49,804 nucleotides of DNA from Aliivibrio sifiae (GTDB taxonomy: Bacteria > Pseudomonadota > Gammaproteobacteria > Enterobacterales > Vibrionaceae): NCBI RefSeq assembly GCF_002954715.1, contig NZ_MSCP01000001.1, positions 2,002,879 to 2,052,682 of the forward strand. The letters run 5' to 3'. The notes under the pieces were generated by a model. That model was not told the DNA's origin, searched no databases, and saw only the letters and a program-made list of their open reading frames with translations. Of the stretch, positions 8,475 to 16,483 are shown piece after piece (the stretch's first letter is position 1; the number at the start of each line of letters is the position of its first letter). The position numbers and the translations under genes were made by a program.

Positions 8475-9845
8475 TTAAGCTGTTGCTGTAGTTGTTACCA
8501 CTTCTGTTTCTGGCGCCGCTGATTTAGCTTCTTCTTGCGCCGTTAATTTGTCTAAATACTTGAAGAATGGAAAGTACACACACACTGTCATACAGAACAC
8601 TGCAACCTGTAATACTGCGGCACTCCATCCTCCGACAATAAATCCACTCAATACCATTGGTGTTGTCCATGGCACTTGAACTGCCGTGAATGGTCCAACA
8701 AATCCCATATTAATTGAGGTATAAACCATGATTGCAGACAGCACTGGTGCAGTAACAAATGGAATGAACATAATTGGGTTAAAGATGATTGGTGTTGCAA
8801 AAATTACAGGCTCATTGATATTAAAGATGCCTGGAATAAAAGAGAGACGACCTAGCTGCTTAAACTGAACAGAGCGGGCAAATAGCACCATACAACACAC
8901 TAAGCCAAACGTTAGACCTGAACCACCAACAGTAATGAATTGGTCAACAAATTGGTTGGTCACTATCTTTCCATTCTCACCAGCAATAAGTGCTTCGCCC
9001 GCATTTACAATTGATTGGTTATGAAGCGCATTCGCCGTGACGATAGGTCCCATGATACCCATAACAATGACTGGCCCATGAACACCACACCACCAAAGCA
9101 GAGAAATAAGTAATGCGATACCTACGGCACCAAAGAAAGAATCAGACATGCTTTGCAGTGGTGTTTGAATAATATGGTAAATAGTCTCAATAAACGTTCT
9201 TTCAAAAACCACCTCAAAAAAGATGTATGTTAAGAAAGCAAGTGTGATAATTAGAAAGCCAGGAATAAGAGATTTAAAGGCATTTGATACCCCTTCTGGC
9301 ACGCTGTCTGGCAATTTAATAACCCAGTTACGGTTAAAGGCCATTGAATAAATCATGCCAACAACTAAACCAATAACGATAGCTGCAATCATGCCTTTAC
9401 CACCAAGGAAGGCTTTCGGTATCACTCCACCTATATGCGTTACACCATCTGGCGCAACCACAAAAGCGTTCATTACGATGAGTAGAGAAACAATGGCTAA
9501 TACCCCCGCATTTACGCCATTATGTCCTTCATACTTCACGTAGGTATACGCAATACCAAAAGCACCAATCAGTGCCAAAATATCAAAAGTAGCGCCAACA
9601 ACTTGAAACAATGGTGTTGACCATTCAGCACCAAAAATTCCCGCCATAAATTGGTCGTAGCCATCAATAGGAACAAAGGCCAATAATAAGAATACCGAGC
9701 CAATGATCGTTAATGGCATGGTTAACATGAAGCCTTCTTTAATGGCTACAATTGGTTTTGAATTTACTACCTTTAAAAGCTTAGGAAGGATTTTATTTAC
9801 CTTCTCCATTATTGTGCTTTGCATCGTTGCCGCTTGCGTACTCAT
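8475..9845 (-). CDS. celC: CelC, PTS cellobiose-type EIIC permease
   Basis: 456 aa, about ten membrane segments, of the lactose/cellobiose EIIC family. Characteristic blocks are KEGFMLTMPLTIIGSVFLL near residue 37, WWCGVHGPVIVMG, and FNINEPVIFATPIIFNP in the substrate-binding loop. It moves cellobiose across the inner membrane while EIIB phosphorylates it. It is the first gene of the operon, with a clear AGGGGTGAAAA ribosome site. The tandem CelI-like operators lie about 45-80 bp upstream of the start codon. The C-terminal tail is rich in Ala, Thr and Glu and probably disordered. Confidence 0.95.
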   Translation of the reverse strand: MSTQAATMQSTIMEKVNKILPKLLKVVNSKPIVAIKEGFMLTMPLTIIGSVFLLLAFVPIDGYDQFMAGIFGAEWSTPLFQVVGATFDILALIGAFGIAYTYVKYEGHNGVNAGVLAIVSLLIVMNAFVVAPDGVTHIGGVIPKAFLGGKGMIAAIVIGLVVGMIYSMAFNRNWVIKLPDSVPEGVSNAFKSLIPGFLIITLAFLTYIFFEVVFERTFIETIYHIIQTPLQSMSDSFFGAVGIALLISLLWWCGVHGPVIVMGIMGPIVTANALHNQSIVNAGEALIAGENGKIVTNQFVDQFITVGGSGLTFGLVCCMVLFARSVQFKQLGRLSFIPGIFNINEPVIFATPIIFNPIMFIPFVTAPVLSAIMVYTSINMGFVGPFTAVQVPWTTPMVLSGFIVGGWSAAVLQVAVFCMTVCVYFPFFKYLDKLTAQEEAKSAAPETEVVTTTATA

Positions 9846-9888
9846 TTTTCACCCCTGAATTGAATTTTAAACATGCGAAATCATAAAC

Positions 9889-9924
9889 TGAAACCAATGT
9901 AACCGGTTTCAGTAACCGGTTACA
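9889..9924. promoter_or_regulatory. Tandem LacI-type (CelI) operators of the cel operon
   Basis: TGTAACCGGTTTCA (9898-9911) and AGTAACCGGTTACA (9911-9924) are two near-perfect palindromes around AACCGGTT that share one base, with centres 13 bp apart. An outer TGAAACC (9889-9895) pairs with GGTTTCA (9905-9911) as a third, spaced inverted repeat. This is the classic LacI-family operator type, and the only likely regulator in the cluster is celI. Two repressor dimers could bind next to each other here and block the celC promoter. No strong -35/-10 pair could be fixed. Confidence 0.85.
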
Positions 9925-10040
9925 TTGCATGATTGAGCAACTTTGATTCAACTCACGCTTATTAATTAAACGAATAATAAAAATGTGATCTGCGTAATTT
10001 ATTAATGAAGTTATGAAGATAATGATTTTTTAAGGCAGGT
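9925..10040. promoter_or_regulatory. celC far-upstream region
   Basis: Roughly 115 bp between the operators and the csrB terminator. It holds an AAATGTGATC half-site (9981-9990), identical to one arm of the CRP consensus, but the opposite arm is poor. CRP control of cel would be expected for a PTS operon, but the site alone is weak evidence. Confidence 0.35.
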
Positions 10041-10080
10041 AAAAAAGAAAAACCCCACTAAGCTTTTGCCTAATGGGGTT
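10041..10080 (-). terminator. csrB intrinsic terminator
   Basis: On the minus strand AACCCCATTAGGC pairs with GCTTAGTGGGGTT around an AAAA loop, followed by TTTCTTTTTT. A strong Rho-independent terminator that fixes the 3' end of the CsrB-type RNA at about 10044. Confidence 0.92.
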
Positions 10081-10462
10081 ATAACCTTACTTGCAGCAAT
10101 CCGGCTACCCGTATGCTCCATGCATCAAATCCTTGATAGTATGCTGAATCCATCAGCGTATTCCTTTCACGCTATCCTAGCGGTGTCCATGATCTAATCC
10201 TGATCCGTTAACAATCCTTCGCTAACTCTCTTCACTTATCCTTAAGCGGTGTCCCTTACATCATCTTGATGTTTTATCCTTCCTCTATCCTAGAGGTGTC
10301 CATTGTCTTCCTTAGTAGTAACAATCCTAGTTACTATTGAATCCATTCAATGTCCAAATTTGTTTTCCATGCCAATTACTTATCCTAAGTAACCGAGAGC
10401 TTCATCCTGAAGCGTACCAAATCCTTGGTTGTTCCTATTCCGTGTCAGCATCCTTCCGACAC
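10044..10462 (-). ncRNA. csrB: CsrB-type regulatory RNA (CsrA antagonist)
   Basis: Non-coding RNA of about 420 nt. On the minus strand I count about 16 AGGA motifs and about ten further GGA triplets in 350 nt, many in the loops of short inverted repeats; for example, the first hairpin pairs GTGTC with GACAC around GGAAGGATGCT (10440-10462 region). This is the signature of CsrB/RsmY/RsmZ RNAs, which bind many copies of CsrA and relieve its control of translation. A promoter at 10468-10495, a strong terminator and a VarA/GacA-type site at 10630 complete the picture. V. fischeri is known to carry two CsrB RNAs. Exact ends are estimated. Confidence 0.9.
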
Positions 10463-10467
10463 CAATA

Positions 10468-10495
10468 AGATTACGCTTTTGGCTTTTTAGAACAA
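10468..10495 (-). promoter_or_regulatory. Probable csrB promoter
   Basis: On the minus strand TTGTTC (10495-10490) and TAATCT (10473-10468) are separated by 16 bp, which predicts a start near 10462, just before the first hairpin of the RNA. Chosen by spacing and by position relative to the RNA, not by a perfect match. Confidence 0.55.
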
Positions 10496-10777
10496 GGCTC
10501 TAAGTGGAGATTTTTATCTTAACGAAAGTTAAGCTCAAGAAAATAAATTACCAAGCGATTAATAATCAATAACTTAAAGTCAAAAAATAAACAATTCACC
10601 ATTAAGAAAGTGTAATTACTCACTAATTCTGTAAGAGATCTCTCACAACTCATTACCACTTTAGCTATCCACAAATATTTCCTCGAATCATAAAACGAGA
10701 CATTGCTCACTTTATTTTCGTTATGGTAGATAATGAAACTATTCGTTATGATACCCACAGATGAAATATAGGAAGTC
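10496..10777. other. Intergenic region between csrB and the 89-aa gene
   Basis: About 280 bp of AT-rich DNA that includes the VarA-type site. The rest shows no gene. A long minus-strand open frame crosses it but has no coding character (see rejected items). The promoter for the rightward gene pair is expected near 10720-10770, where the repeats ATTCGTTATGATA and TTTTCGTTATGGTA occur. Confidence 0.5.
10630..10647. promoter_or_regulatory. VarA/GacA-type upstream activating site of csrB
   Basis: TGTAAGAGATCTCTCACA matches the TGTAAG-N6-CTTACA palindrome bound by GacA/UvrY/VarA response regulators in 11 of 12 fixed bases. It lies about 165 bp upstream of the predicted csrB start, the usual long distance for this class. 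It links the RNA to the VarS/VarA two-component system. Confidence 0.8.
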
Positions 10778-10780
10778 ATG

Positions 10781-11050
10781 ATGAAAAATGTAACGGATGA
10801 ACTGCAAAAAATAATGCAAGATTTGATCAATGAGGGGAAAAAACCAACAACAGCCCTAGTTAAATCTCGCTTAAGCACTCAAGTTCCTATGCCTGCGATT
10901 ATTACTGCAATTAAATCATTTCAAGCCAGTGCTCACGTACCTAAAATTGAAGTACGTGAAAGTACATTAACTGCCGATGAGCGTATTGTTCAGCTTGAAC
11001 AACAAGTAAAAGAATTAACCCAGCGTTTAAACGCTTTGGAGAATAAATAA
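10781..11050 (+). CDS. Small conserved-looking protein with C-terminal coiled coil
   Basis: 89-90 aa, cytosolic. I do not recognise a named family. The first 45 residues ([25 protein letters not shown]) resemble a small helix-turn-helix of the KfrA-N kind. The last 25 ([21 protein letters not shown]) are a clear heptad coiled coil, so a DNA-binding dimer is possible. Two ATGs stand in tandem (10778 and 10781); the second has better spacing to AGGAAG. Its stop overlaps the yaiI start by one base (TAATG), so the two are translationally coupled. Confidence 0.75.
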   Translation: MKNVTDELQKIMQDLINEGKKPTTALVKSRLSTQVPMPAIITAIKSFQASAHVPKIEVRESTLTADERIVQLEQQVKELTQRLNALENK

Positions 11051-11499
11051 TGCAAATTTGGGTAGATGCAGATGCATGTCCAAAAGTCGTAAAAGAAGTA
11101 CTTTGCCGCGCAGCGACGCGTACTGGTATCCAACTGACTTTTGTTGCAAACCACTACATTCCAGTACCAACAGCGTTCAATATTAAATCAATACAGGTTG
11201 AATCTGGTTTTGATGTTGCAGATGACGAAATAGTAAGACGCTCAGAAGCGGGAGACTTAGTGATCAGTGGGGATATTCCATTGGCTGCCGAATTAATTGC
11301 TAAAAAAGTACAGGTGCTAAATCCGCGTGGCGAGTTGTATACAGAAGCAACGATTAAAGCACGTCTAAATATCCGAGACTTTATGGAAACAATGCGTGCC
11401 AGTGGCATTCAAACAGGAGGCCCTGCTGCACTATCTCAGACTGACCGACGTGAATTTGCTAATCAACTAGATCGTATTCTTGCTAAATTTAAAAAATAA
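11050..11499 (+). CDS. yaiI: UPF0178 protein YaiI
   Basis: 149 aa, the standard length of the YaiI/YqxD family. The N-terminal [16 protein letters not shown] and central [14 protein letters not shown] motifs carry the conserved aspartates of a PIN-like/NYN nuclease fold, so RNA or DNA cleavage is suspected but unproven for the family. It is coupled to the small coiled-coil gene upstream and ends at a strong bidirectional terminator. Confidence 0.92.
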   Translation: MQIWVDADACPKVVKEVLCRAATRTGIQLTFVANHYIPVPTAFNIKSIQVESGFDVADDEIVRRSEAGDLVISGDIPLAAELIAKKVQVLNPRGELYTEATIKARLNIRDFMETMRASGIQTGGPAALSQTDRREFANQLDRILAKFKK

Positions 11500-11520
11500 A
11501 TAGCTAAAAAATAGAAGATT

Positions 11521-11561
11521 AAAAATAAAAAATGGGAGCTCATAACGGGCTCCCATTTTTT
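11521..11561. terminator. Bidirectional terminator yaiI / DUF2310
   Basis: AATGGGAGC (11531-11539) pairs with GCTCCCATT (11549-11557), with an A-run before and a T-run after. It serves the convergent yaiI (plus) and DUF2310 (minus) genes. Confidence 0.9.
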
Positions 11562-11585
11562 ATCAATAGTTATATCTTTTAATAA

Positions 11586-12359
11586 TCAGTCTTTAAAATC
11601 CCAAGACAGATTACTGACCAATCGACATTCATCACATTTAAAATCAAACACTTCATGAATTGGCTCTTCTAAAGCCCACTCTCCGTCACATACAGGACAT
11701 TTACGCGCGAGTTCTTTTTCTTTGCTTTCACCAGCAACACGATAAATATACAAATACGTTGGAATGCCACTGACTACCGCCATACGACGGCACAAATCCC
11801 AACCACGCTTAAATAAATGACTCTTACTTGAGCTTATCTCATGAAGTGATGGATGCTCCACGACAGAACCATTCATCTGTAATTGGTCACACGCACTCCA
11901 ATCTTCTTGCCATTTAATAAATTGCTTTTGATCGCCATTAGCTACTGGAGGTAAGCGATAAAGTGGAATGGGTTGAAATGTTTCACCATGACGAATTGGC
12001 GAACAAGTATGTAAATGACTGGTATACAATATTTGCCAACTCACTTTATCACTCTCATCACTTGGATCAGAGTTCATGTCTTGACCAACAACTTTTACTT
12101 TTGGTTGTAATAAACCGAAATCACTTAATTGTTTAAACGCTAGATTCACTTGTGGGCTATGGTTGTCAGGATGAAGAGAATCTTCTTCGGGGCAAATCAC
12201 ACGTGCAACAAAATTAGTTCCCTTCATTACCACCGGTAATTCACGACCAATCACTTGTCCGTTATAACGTAAACAATCCAAACAATAATTAATCGCTTTT
12301 TCTACTGCAGCCATTGAAGTATCGCAGTAAATTTCAAAATCTAACTCAGTTACAAACAT
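11586..12359 (-). CDS. DUF2310 zinc-ribbon protein
   Basis: 257 aa. The C-terminus carries a rubredoxin-like knuckle pair, CPVC (about 221-224) and CDEC (about 243-246), which should bind one zinc. The family DUF2310 is described as possibly nucleic-acid binding. The N-terminal 200 residues have no motif I recognise, and there is no signal peptide or membrane segment. Its start has an AGGAAAT ribosome site. It follows syd, but a terminator-like hairpin lies in the 105-bp gap, so coupling to syd is probably partial. Confidence 0.83.
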   Translation of the reverse strand: MFVTELDFEIYCDTSMAAVEKAINYCLDCLRYNGQVIGRELPVVMKGTNFVARVICPEEDSLHPDNHSPQVNLAFKQLSDFGLLQPKVKVVGQDMNSDPSDESDKVSWQILYTSHLHTCSPIRHGETFQPIPLYRLPPVANGDQKQFIKWQEDWSACDQLQMNGSVVEHPSLHEISSSKSHLFKRGWDLCRRMAVVSGIPTYLYIYRVAGESKEKELARKCPVCDGEWALEEPIHEVFDFKCDECRLVSNLSWDFKD

Positions 12360-12390
12360 TAACGCCTATTTCCTACTACAATGTTTAAAA

Positions 12391-12424
12391 TAAAAATTCC
12401 GATAAGCATACCTTTATCGGAATT
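12391..12424 (-). terminator. Terminator after syd
   Basis: AATTCCGATAA and TTATCGGAATT form a perfect 11-bp stem. On the minus strand it is followed by TTTTTA. It lies between the syd stop and the DUF2310 ribosome site and probably reduces read-through. Confidence 0.78.
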
Positions 12425-12464
12425 CATTTAATCATGATCTTTCTAGGGCATATCAACCGATGGA

Positions 12465-13013
12465 TTAAGCAACAACCGGTTCAAGTTTTCCTAAAAACTC
12501 AGCCATATTCTCAGCCAAGACTTTTCGTTTCTTTGTTCCAACTGTATCTAAAATTACTTCGCCCGACTGGTTACAAATAGAAATAACTTCCATCTCATCA
12601 TCAGTCACGGCAATAAATAATGTTGGTACTAATTTTAATCTACGTTGCATCACAAGATGGCCAAGCATATTGCCTTGTAAATTATCTAAGTCTTCATCAC
12701 TCCAAATCTGAAGTAATTCAATATTCATATTCTCAAATTTAGCGGTCATATCTGCGCTAAATTGAGCACCATAAAACGCATGAAAATCATCATGAAGATC
12801 TAATTCAATGCCTTTTTCGATATTAACTAACCGAATGCTCTCTTCACGAGCAATAGGTTGCCATGAGATCTCTAAATCACGCGTTTTATCAATACAAGGA
12901 GAAGCTAATCCCACTAATTCTTCATTTATCGGAAGGCTATCATGTTTGGCTTTCCATGCTTCCACATAACGTTGACTAAAGTTAGCAAGCGCTTGCTCTA
13001 CCGAAAGTGGCAT
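12465..13013 (-). CDS. syd: Syd, SecY-interacting protein
   Basis: 182 aa, the usual Syd length. Motifs of the family include the N-terminal FSQRYVEAW, the central ELHDDFHAFYGAQFSADM-like block (residues about 72-90) and PTLFIAVTDDEMEVISI. Syd is a cytoplasmic protein that binds SecY at the inner membrane and helps police faulty translocons. A strong AGGAGAATC ribosome site fixes the start. It is divergent from queF, as in E. coli. Confidence 0.93.
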   Translation of the reverse strand: MPLSVEQALANFSQRYVEAWKAKHDSLPINEELVGLASPCIDKTRDLEISWQPIAREESIRLVNIEKGIELDLHDDFHAFYGAQFSADMTAKFENMNIELLQIWSDEDLDNLQGNMLGHLVMQRRLKLVPTLFIAVTDDEMEVISICNQSGEVILDTVGTKKRKVLAENMAEFLGKLEPVVA

Positions 13014-13121
13014 TCGATTCTCCTAATAAGACAAAAATTCAAGTAAACTAGCGTCAATTGTATCAAATAGCGCTAATTTATTAAGCGACCTCTATTCTAA
13101 TCTACTTTTGGCATTTTCAAT

Positions 13122-13967
13122 ATGACTAAATACACTAACGCTGATGAGCTAAAATCACTGACTCTTGGCCAGAAAACTGAATACAAACATAGCTATGAGC
13201 CAGAATTATTACAGGCCGTTCCTCGTAGCTTAAATCGAGATGATCTTGAGTTAGGTGATGAATTACCTTTTGTTGGTTGTGATGTATGGACACTGTATGA
13301 ATTGTCTTGGTTAAACCAGAACGGATTGCCTCAAGTTGCCATTGGCGATGTCACTCTACCAGCAACAAGCCCTAACCTTGTTGAATCAAAGTCATTTAAA
13401 TTATATTTAAATAGCTTTAACCAAACTAAATTCTCTTCATGGGATGAAGTGACTCGTACATTAATTAAAGATTTAAGTGCCTGTGCAGGTGGAGATGTAA
13501 AAGTAGAAATACACCCAGTACAAGCTTACTCACAACAACCTATTATCGATATGAAAGGTGAATGTATTGATAACCAAGACATCATTATTGATGATTACGA
13601 GTTTGATGCTGACTATTTACAATCAAGTACATTAGAAGAAAACGTCAGTGAAACCTTGCACAGTCATTTATTAAAATCAAACTGCCTTATCACTAATCAA
13701 CCTGACTGGGGCAGTGTTGAAATTAATTATGACGGTAAGAAAATTGACCGAGAAAAACTACTTCGTTACTTAATCTCTTTCCGTCAACATAATGAATTTC
13801 ATGAGCAATGTGTTGAGCGTATTTACACCGATATTATGAAATACTGTAAACCTGGCTCATTAACAGTATATGCTCGTTATACACGCCGTGGCGGACTTGA
13901 TATTAATCCATTCCGTAGTTCACATTTAGCAAAACCAGAACATAACCTACGTTTGGCTCGACAATAA
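13122..13967 (+). CDS. queF: QueF, NADPH-dependent preQ0 reductase
   Basis: 281 aa, matching the long (YqfA/E. coli-type) QueF with two tunnelling-fold domains. The catalytic Cys188 and Asp195 are in [13 protein letters not shown], and the NADPH/substrate motif [10 protein letters not shown] lies downstream. It reduces the nitrile of 7-cyano-7-deazaguanine to preQ1 in queuosine synthesis, in the cytosol. Divergent from syd with a 108-bp shared promoter region. No preQ1 riboswitch is visible. Confidence 0.96.
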   Translation: MTKYTNADELKSLTLGQKTEYKHSYEPELLQAVPRSLNRDDLELGDELPFVGCDVWTLYELSWLNQNGLPQVAIGDVTLPATSPNLVESKSFKLYLNSFNQTKFSSWDEVTRTLIKDLSACAGGDVKVEIHPVQAYSQQPIIDMKGECIDNQDIIIDDYEFDADYLQSSTLEENVSETLHSHLLKSNCLITNQPDWGSVEINYDGKKIDREKLLRYLISFRQHNEFHEQCVERIYTDIMKYCKPGSLTVYARYTRRGGLDINPFRSSHLAKPEHNLRLARQ

Positions 13968-13976
13968 GAATTTAGA

Positions 13977-14077
13977 CACTAAAAGCGTTTAAAATGATGT
14001 ATTTTGTCTACTTTGAATCGTATTCTTGGTAGACAAATTTCACCACATCGATAGTATGTAATGGTTGTCTTTTAGTG
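13977..14077. repeat. Nested inverted repeats after queF
   Basis: An outer pair, CACTAAAAG (13977-13985) and CTTTTAGTG (14069-14077), encloses an inner pair, TTTGTCTAC (14003-14011) and GTAGACAAA (14029-14037). The inner stem with a 17-nt loop could act as the queF terminator. The outer pair is unexplained. Confidence 0.6.
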
Positions 14078-14087
14078 GATCATTTAC

Positions 14088-16307
14088 ATGTCTTTGCGTC
14101 AATGCCTTCTTATTCTTTTTGTTTTTTTCCCGCTTTCTGCGTGGGCTAAATTTTTCTCTGCGCCGATTTTAAACGACGCTTATCAGTTATTGGATACCAA
14201 TCCAGAACAAGCTCGATCTATTGCTGAACAATATTTAGAACAGCGTCAAATATCTCCAGAGCAAGACCCTAATCGTATTCATATTAACAATGATTCAGAA
14301 CGAACTATCCGCACTCCAATAAGTACCGTTGAAGCTTTTCAAATTAAGGCATTAGCAAATAAACGCCTTGACCGTAATCGTGAATCTATTGAATCTATTA
14401 AACAAGCAATCGCTCTAGCAAAAGACTTTGACTTAAAGTCTGGTTACTTAGAATCAAAACTTATCTATTCAAGCTTATGGTGGAATTTAACTCAAGATGT
14501 TGATGAGACAAATACTATTTTAAAAGAAATCTCTGTCGAGTTAGATGAATATAATAAGCAAATAGCACTGAATCAAAAACTCTATTTTGGATTAGCTTTA
14601 ATTCATGCCGAAGTAGAATCATTTCAAGGCAATAACAGTCAAGCACAACAATATTATAAGCAAGCCATGTCTCATGGAAGCGCACTTAATGACCCTAGTA
14701 GTATGATTTATTATCATATTTCTTACGGTAAGTACTTTTTAAAAAACAAACAATTTGATCAAGCATTAACTGAGTTATTAAGTGCTTACTGGCAATCAAT
14801 TGAAGCGGACAGAAGTGGCCAATTAGCAACCACTAACTATTTACTTGGGCAGTTATTTTTCCAAAGACAAGTGTTAGATAAAGCATTAGAACATGCCTCG
14901 CAATCTGCCGAGTTCTATGGCCGATACAATAACAGCGAGCAACTCTCTAACGTCCTAATTTTAATTGCTCAAATACACTTAAAACAGGGGCGATTTAACT
15001 TAGCCTTAGTACAGTACTTCAATGCTCTTGACCAAGAAAAAGAAAAAAATAACGTAGATAAATTAATCTCATTACGTTTAGATATTGCGAATACCTATTT
15101 CTTACTTTACAACTATGCGTTAAGTGAACATTACCTTAAACAAGCAAATAACCTTAATGAATACGTAAATTTGCCAGAACAAAAAGCGTGCGCTTCCCTT
15201 TTACAGGCGAAACTTTATCTCGTAAATAATAAAACAGGTCTTGCCGTTCAACAGATACAGCAAGCAATCAAATACAGTAAGAAAGATAATGACTTACGTT
15301 TAAAGTTACAGTCACAAAAACTGCTATCAAAAACCTATGAGAAAATGGGGCAATATCAGCTCGCGTTAAAAGCCCAAAGAGAATATGAAACCCTGAATTC
15401 ATCAATCCAAGCAGTACAGAATGAAATCAACGAAGACGTATTTAGACAGCAAAAAAGCATCATTGAGCAATCACTGCATTATCAGGGGTTAGAGCAACAA
15501 CTTAAAGAGAACCACTTACAAACTCGAAAAATACAAAAAATAGCCGGATTTTTATTGGTTCTTTTAACCTTAATTTCTATCTATGCCTTTAGACAGCAGC
15601 AGGTAAATCGATTTCTGAAAAAGCGTCTACATTTACTCTTAAATAAATATTACACTCACCCACGAAGTGGACTACGCAACTTTCGTTTACTAACAGAAAG
15701 GCTACCTTCTTCTTTACAACAAAGCAGTTCAAACATAGAGCAATGGCATTTGGGTGAATTAATTAACGAACCATTGAGCGATCGTCTTCGATTCACACTC
15801 TTTCATGTACCCATGCTGCAAGAGTTGTACTTTACCCACGGCTATCAAGAAGGGTTATCAATCGAGAAGGAATTTGGCGATTATTTATCGACAGTGGTTA
15901 CCTTACCAAGTCGAATTTACCATTTCTCTGATGCGAGTTTTCTATACATTGAACACAAATCTGATTCAACATCAAACGCTCAAGAAATGGCAGAAACAGT
16001 TCAATCTTGGATAAACAATTTTAAATCAAAAACAATGACCGATAGAACCGTTAATATAGGTATGGTGGAATATCCATTTTTACCACGTGCTTATACCGCT
16101 ATTAATGATCGTGAATTAATCGACATTTTACTTATGGCGACTAATACAGCTTGCGATATTAGCACTGAAGATTCCGGCAGCCAGTGGGTTCATTATAGAG
16201 CGATTGATAATGCACCTGCAGCCAGTTTTGCTAGCAATAATATTATTTCTGCCTGTAAGCAAGCAATTAATCAAGGACTAATTAAAGTCATGACATCCAA
16301 ACACTAA
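14088..16307 (+). CDS. TPR membrane protein with degenerate GGDEF-like domain
   Basis: 739 aa. Signal peptide 1-20 (ends SAWA); a periplasmic region of tetratricopeptide-like helices to about 475; a coiled linker; one membrane helix at 485-501; then a cytoplasmic domain of about 235 aa. That domain starts with HPRSGLRNF (524-532), equivalent to the DPLTGLxNR entry of GGDEF domains, but SDASF (614-618) replaces GGDEF and no DxDxFK motif is present. Diguanylate cyclase activity is therefore not expected. The layout resembles periplasmic-TPR GGDEF sensors; a role as a non-catalytic sensor or c-di-GMP/GTP reader is inference. An active-looking GGDEF gene follows. Confidence 0.75.
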   Translation: MSLRQCLLILFVFFPLSAWAKFFSAPILNDAYQLLDTNPEQARSIAEQYLEQRQISPEQDPNRIHINNDSERTIRTPISTVEAFQIKALANKRLDRNRESIESIKQAIALAKDFDLKSGYLESKLIYSSLWWNLTQDVDETNTILKEISVELDEYNKQIALNQKLYFGLALIHAEVESFQGNNSQAQQYYKQAMSHGSALNDPSSMIYYHISYGKYFLKNKQFDQALTELLSAYWQSIEADRSGQLATTNYLLGQLFFQRQVLDKALEHASQSAEFYGRYNNSEQLSNVLILIAQIHLKQGRFNLALVQYFNALDQEKEKNNVDKLISLRLDIANTYFLLYNYALSEHYLKQANNLNEYVNLPEQKACASLLQAKLYLVNNKTGLAVQQIQQAIKYSKKDNDLRLKLQSQKLLSKTYEKMGQYQLALKAQREYETLNSSIQAVQNEINEDVFRQQKSIIEQSLHYQGLEQQLKENHLQTRKIQKIAGFLLVLLTLISIYAFRQQQVNRFLKKRLHLLLNKYYTHPRSGLRNFRLLTERLPSSLQQSSSNIEQWHLGELINEPLSDRLRFTLFHVPMLQELYFTHGYQEGLSIEKEFGDYLSTVVTLPSRIYHFSDASFLYIEHKSDSTSNAQEMAETVQSWINNFKSKTMTDRTVNIGMVEYPFLPRAYTAINDRELIDILLMATNTACDISTEDSGSQWVHYRAIDNAPAASFASNNIISACKQAINQGLIKVMTSKH

Positions 16308-16483
16308 ACTTAGGATTTGGATTATGCATCACAAATTTAATAATAATCACAGGTGAATGATTATCAATTAAACAAACGGCATACTTTTCTTAGTCTGTTA
16401 ATTATAAATTTGTTATTATGCACAATTAGCCTTATCAATATTTTTATACTTTTTATAACATATGAATTACTCTCTAAATTATT
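16308..16483. other. Spacer between the TPR and GGDEF genes
   Basis: 176 bp, very AT-rich. An imperfect inverted repeat (TGCATCACAAATTTA near 16325 against TAAATTTGTTATTATGCA near 16409) is present, but no clear terminator or promoter. The following gene has a poor ribosome site, so its expression level may be low. Confidence 0.4.

Noticed and set aside
10519-10878. Minus-strand open frame of 119 codons over the csrB upstream region
   Set aside because: It overlaps the VarA-type site and the start of the rightward coiled-coil gene, has no ribosome site and has a composition like antisense to AT-rich DNA.
13014-13121. preQ1 riboswitch before queF
   Set aside because: No compact pseudoknot-like element with the CUA core could be found in the 108-bp leader.
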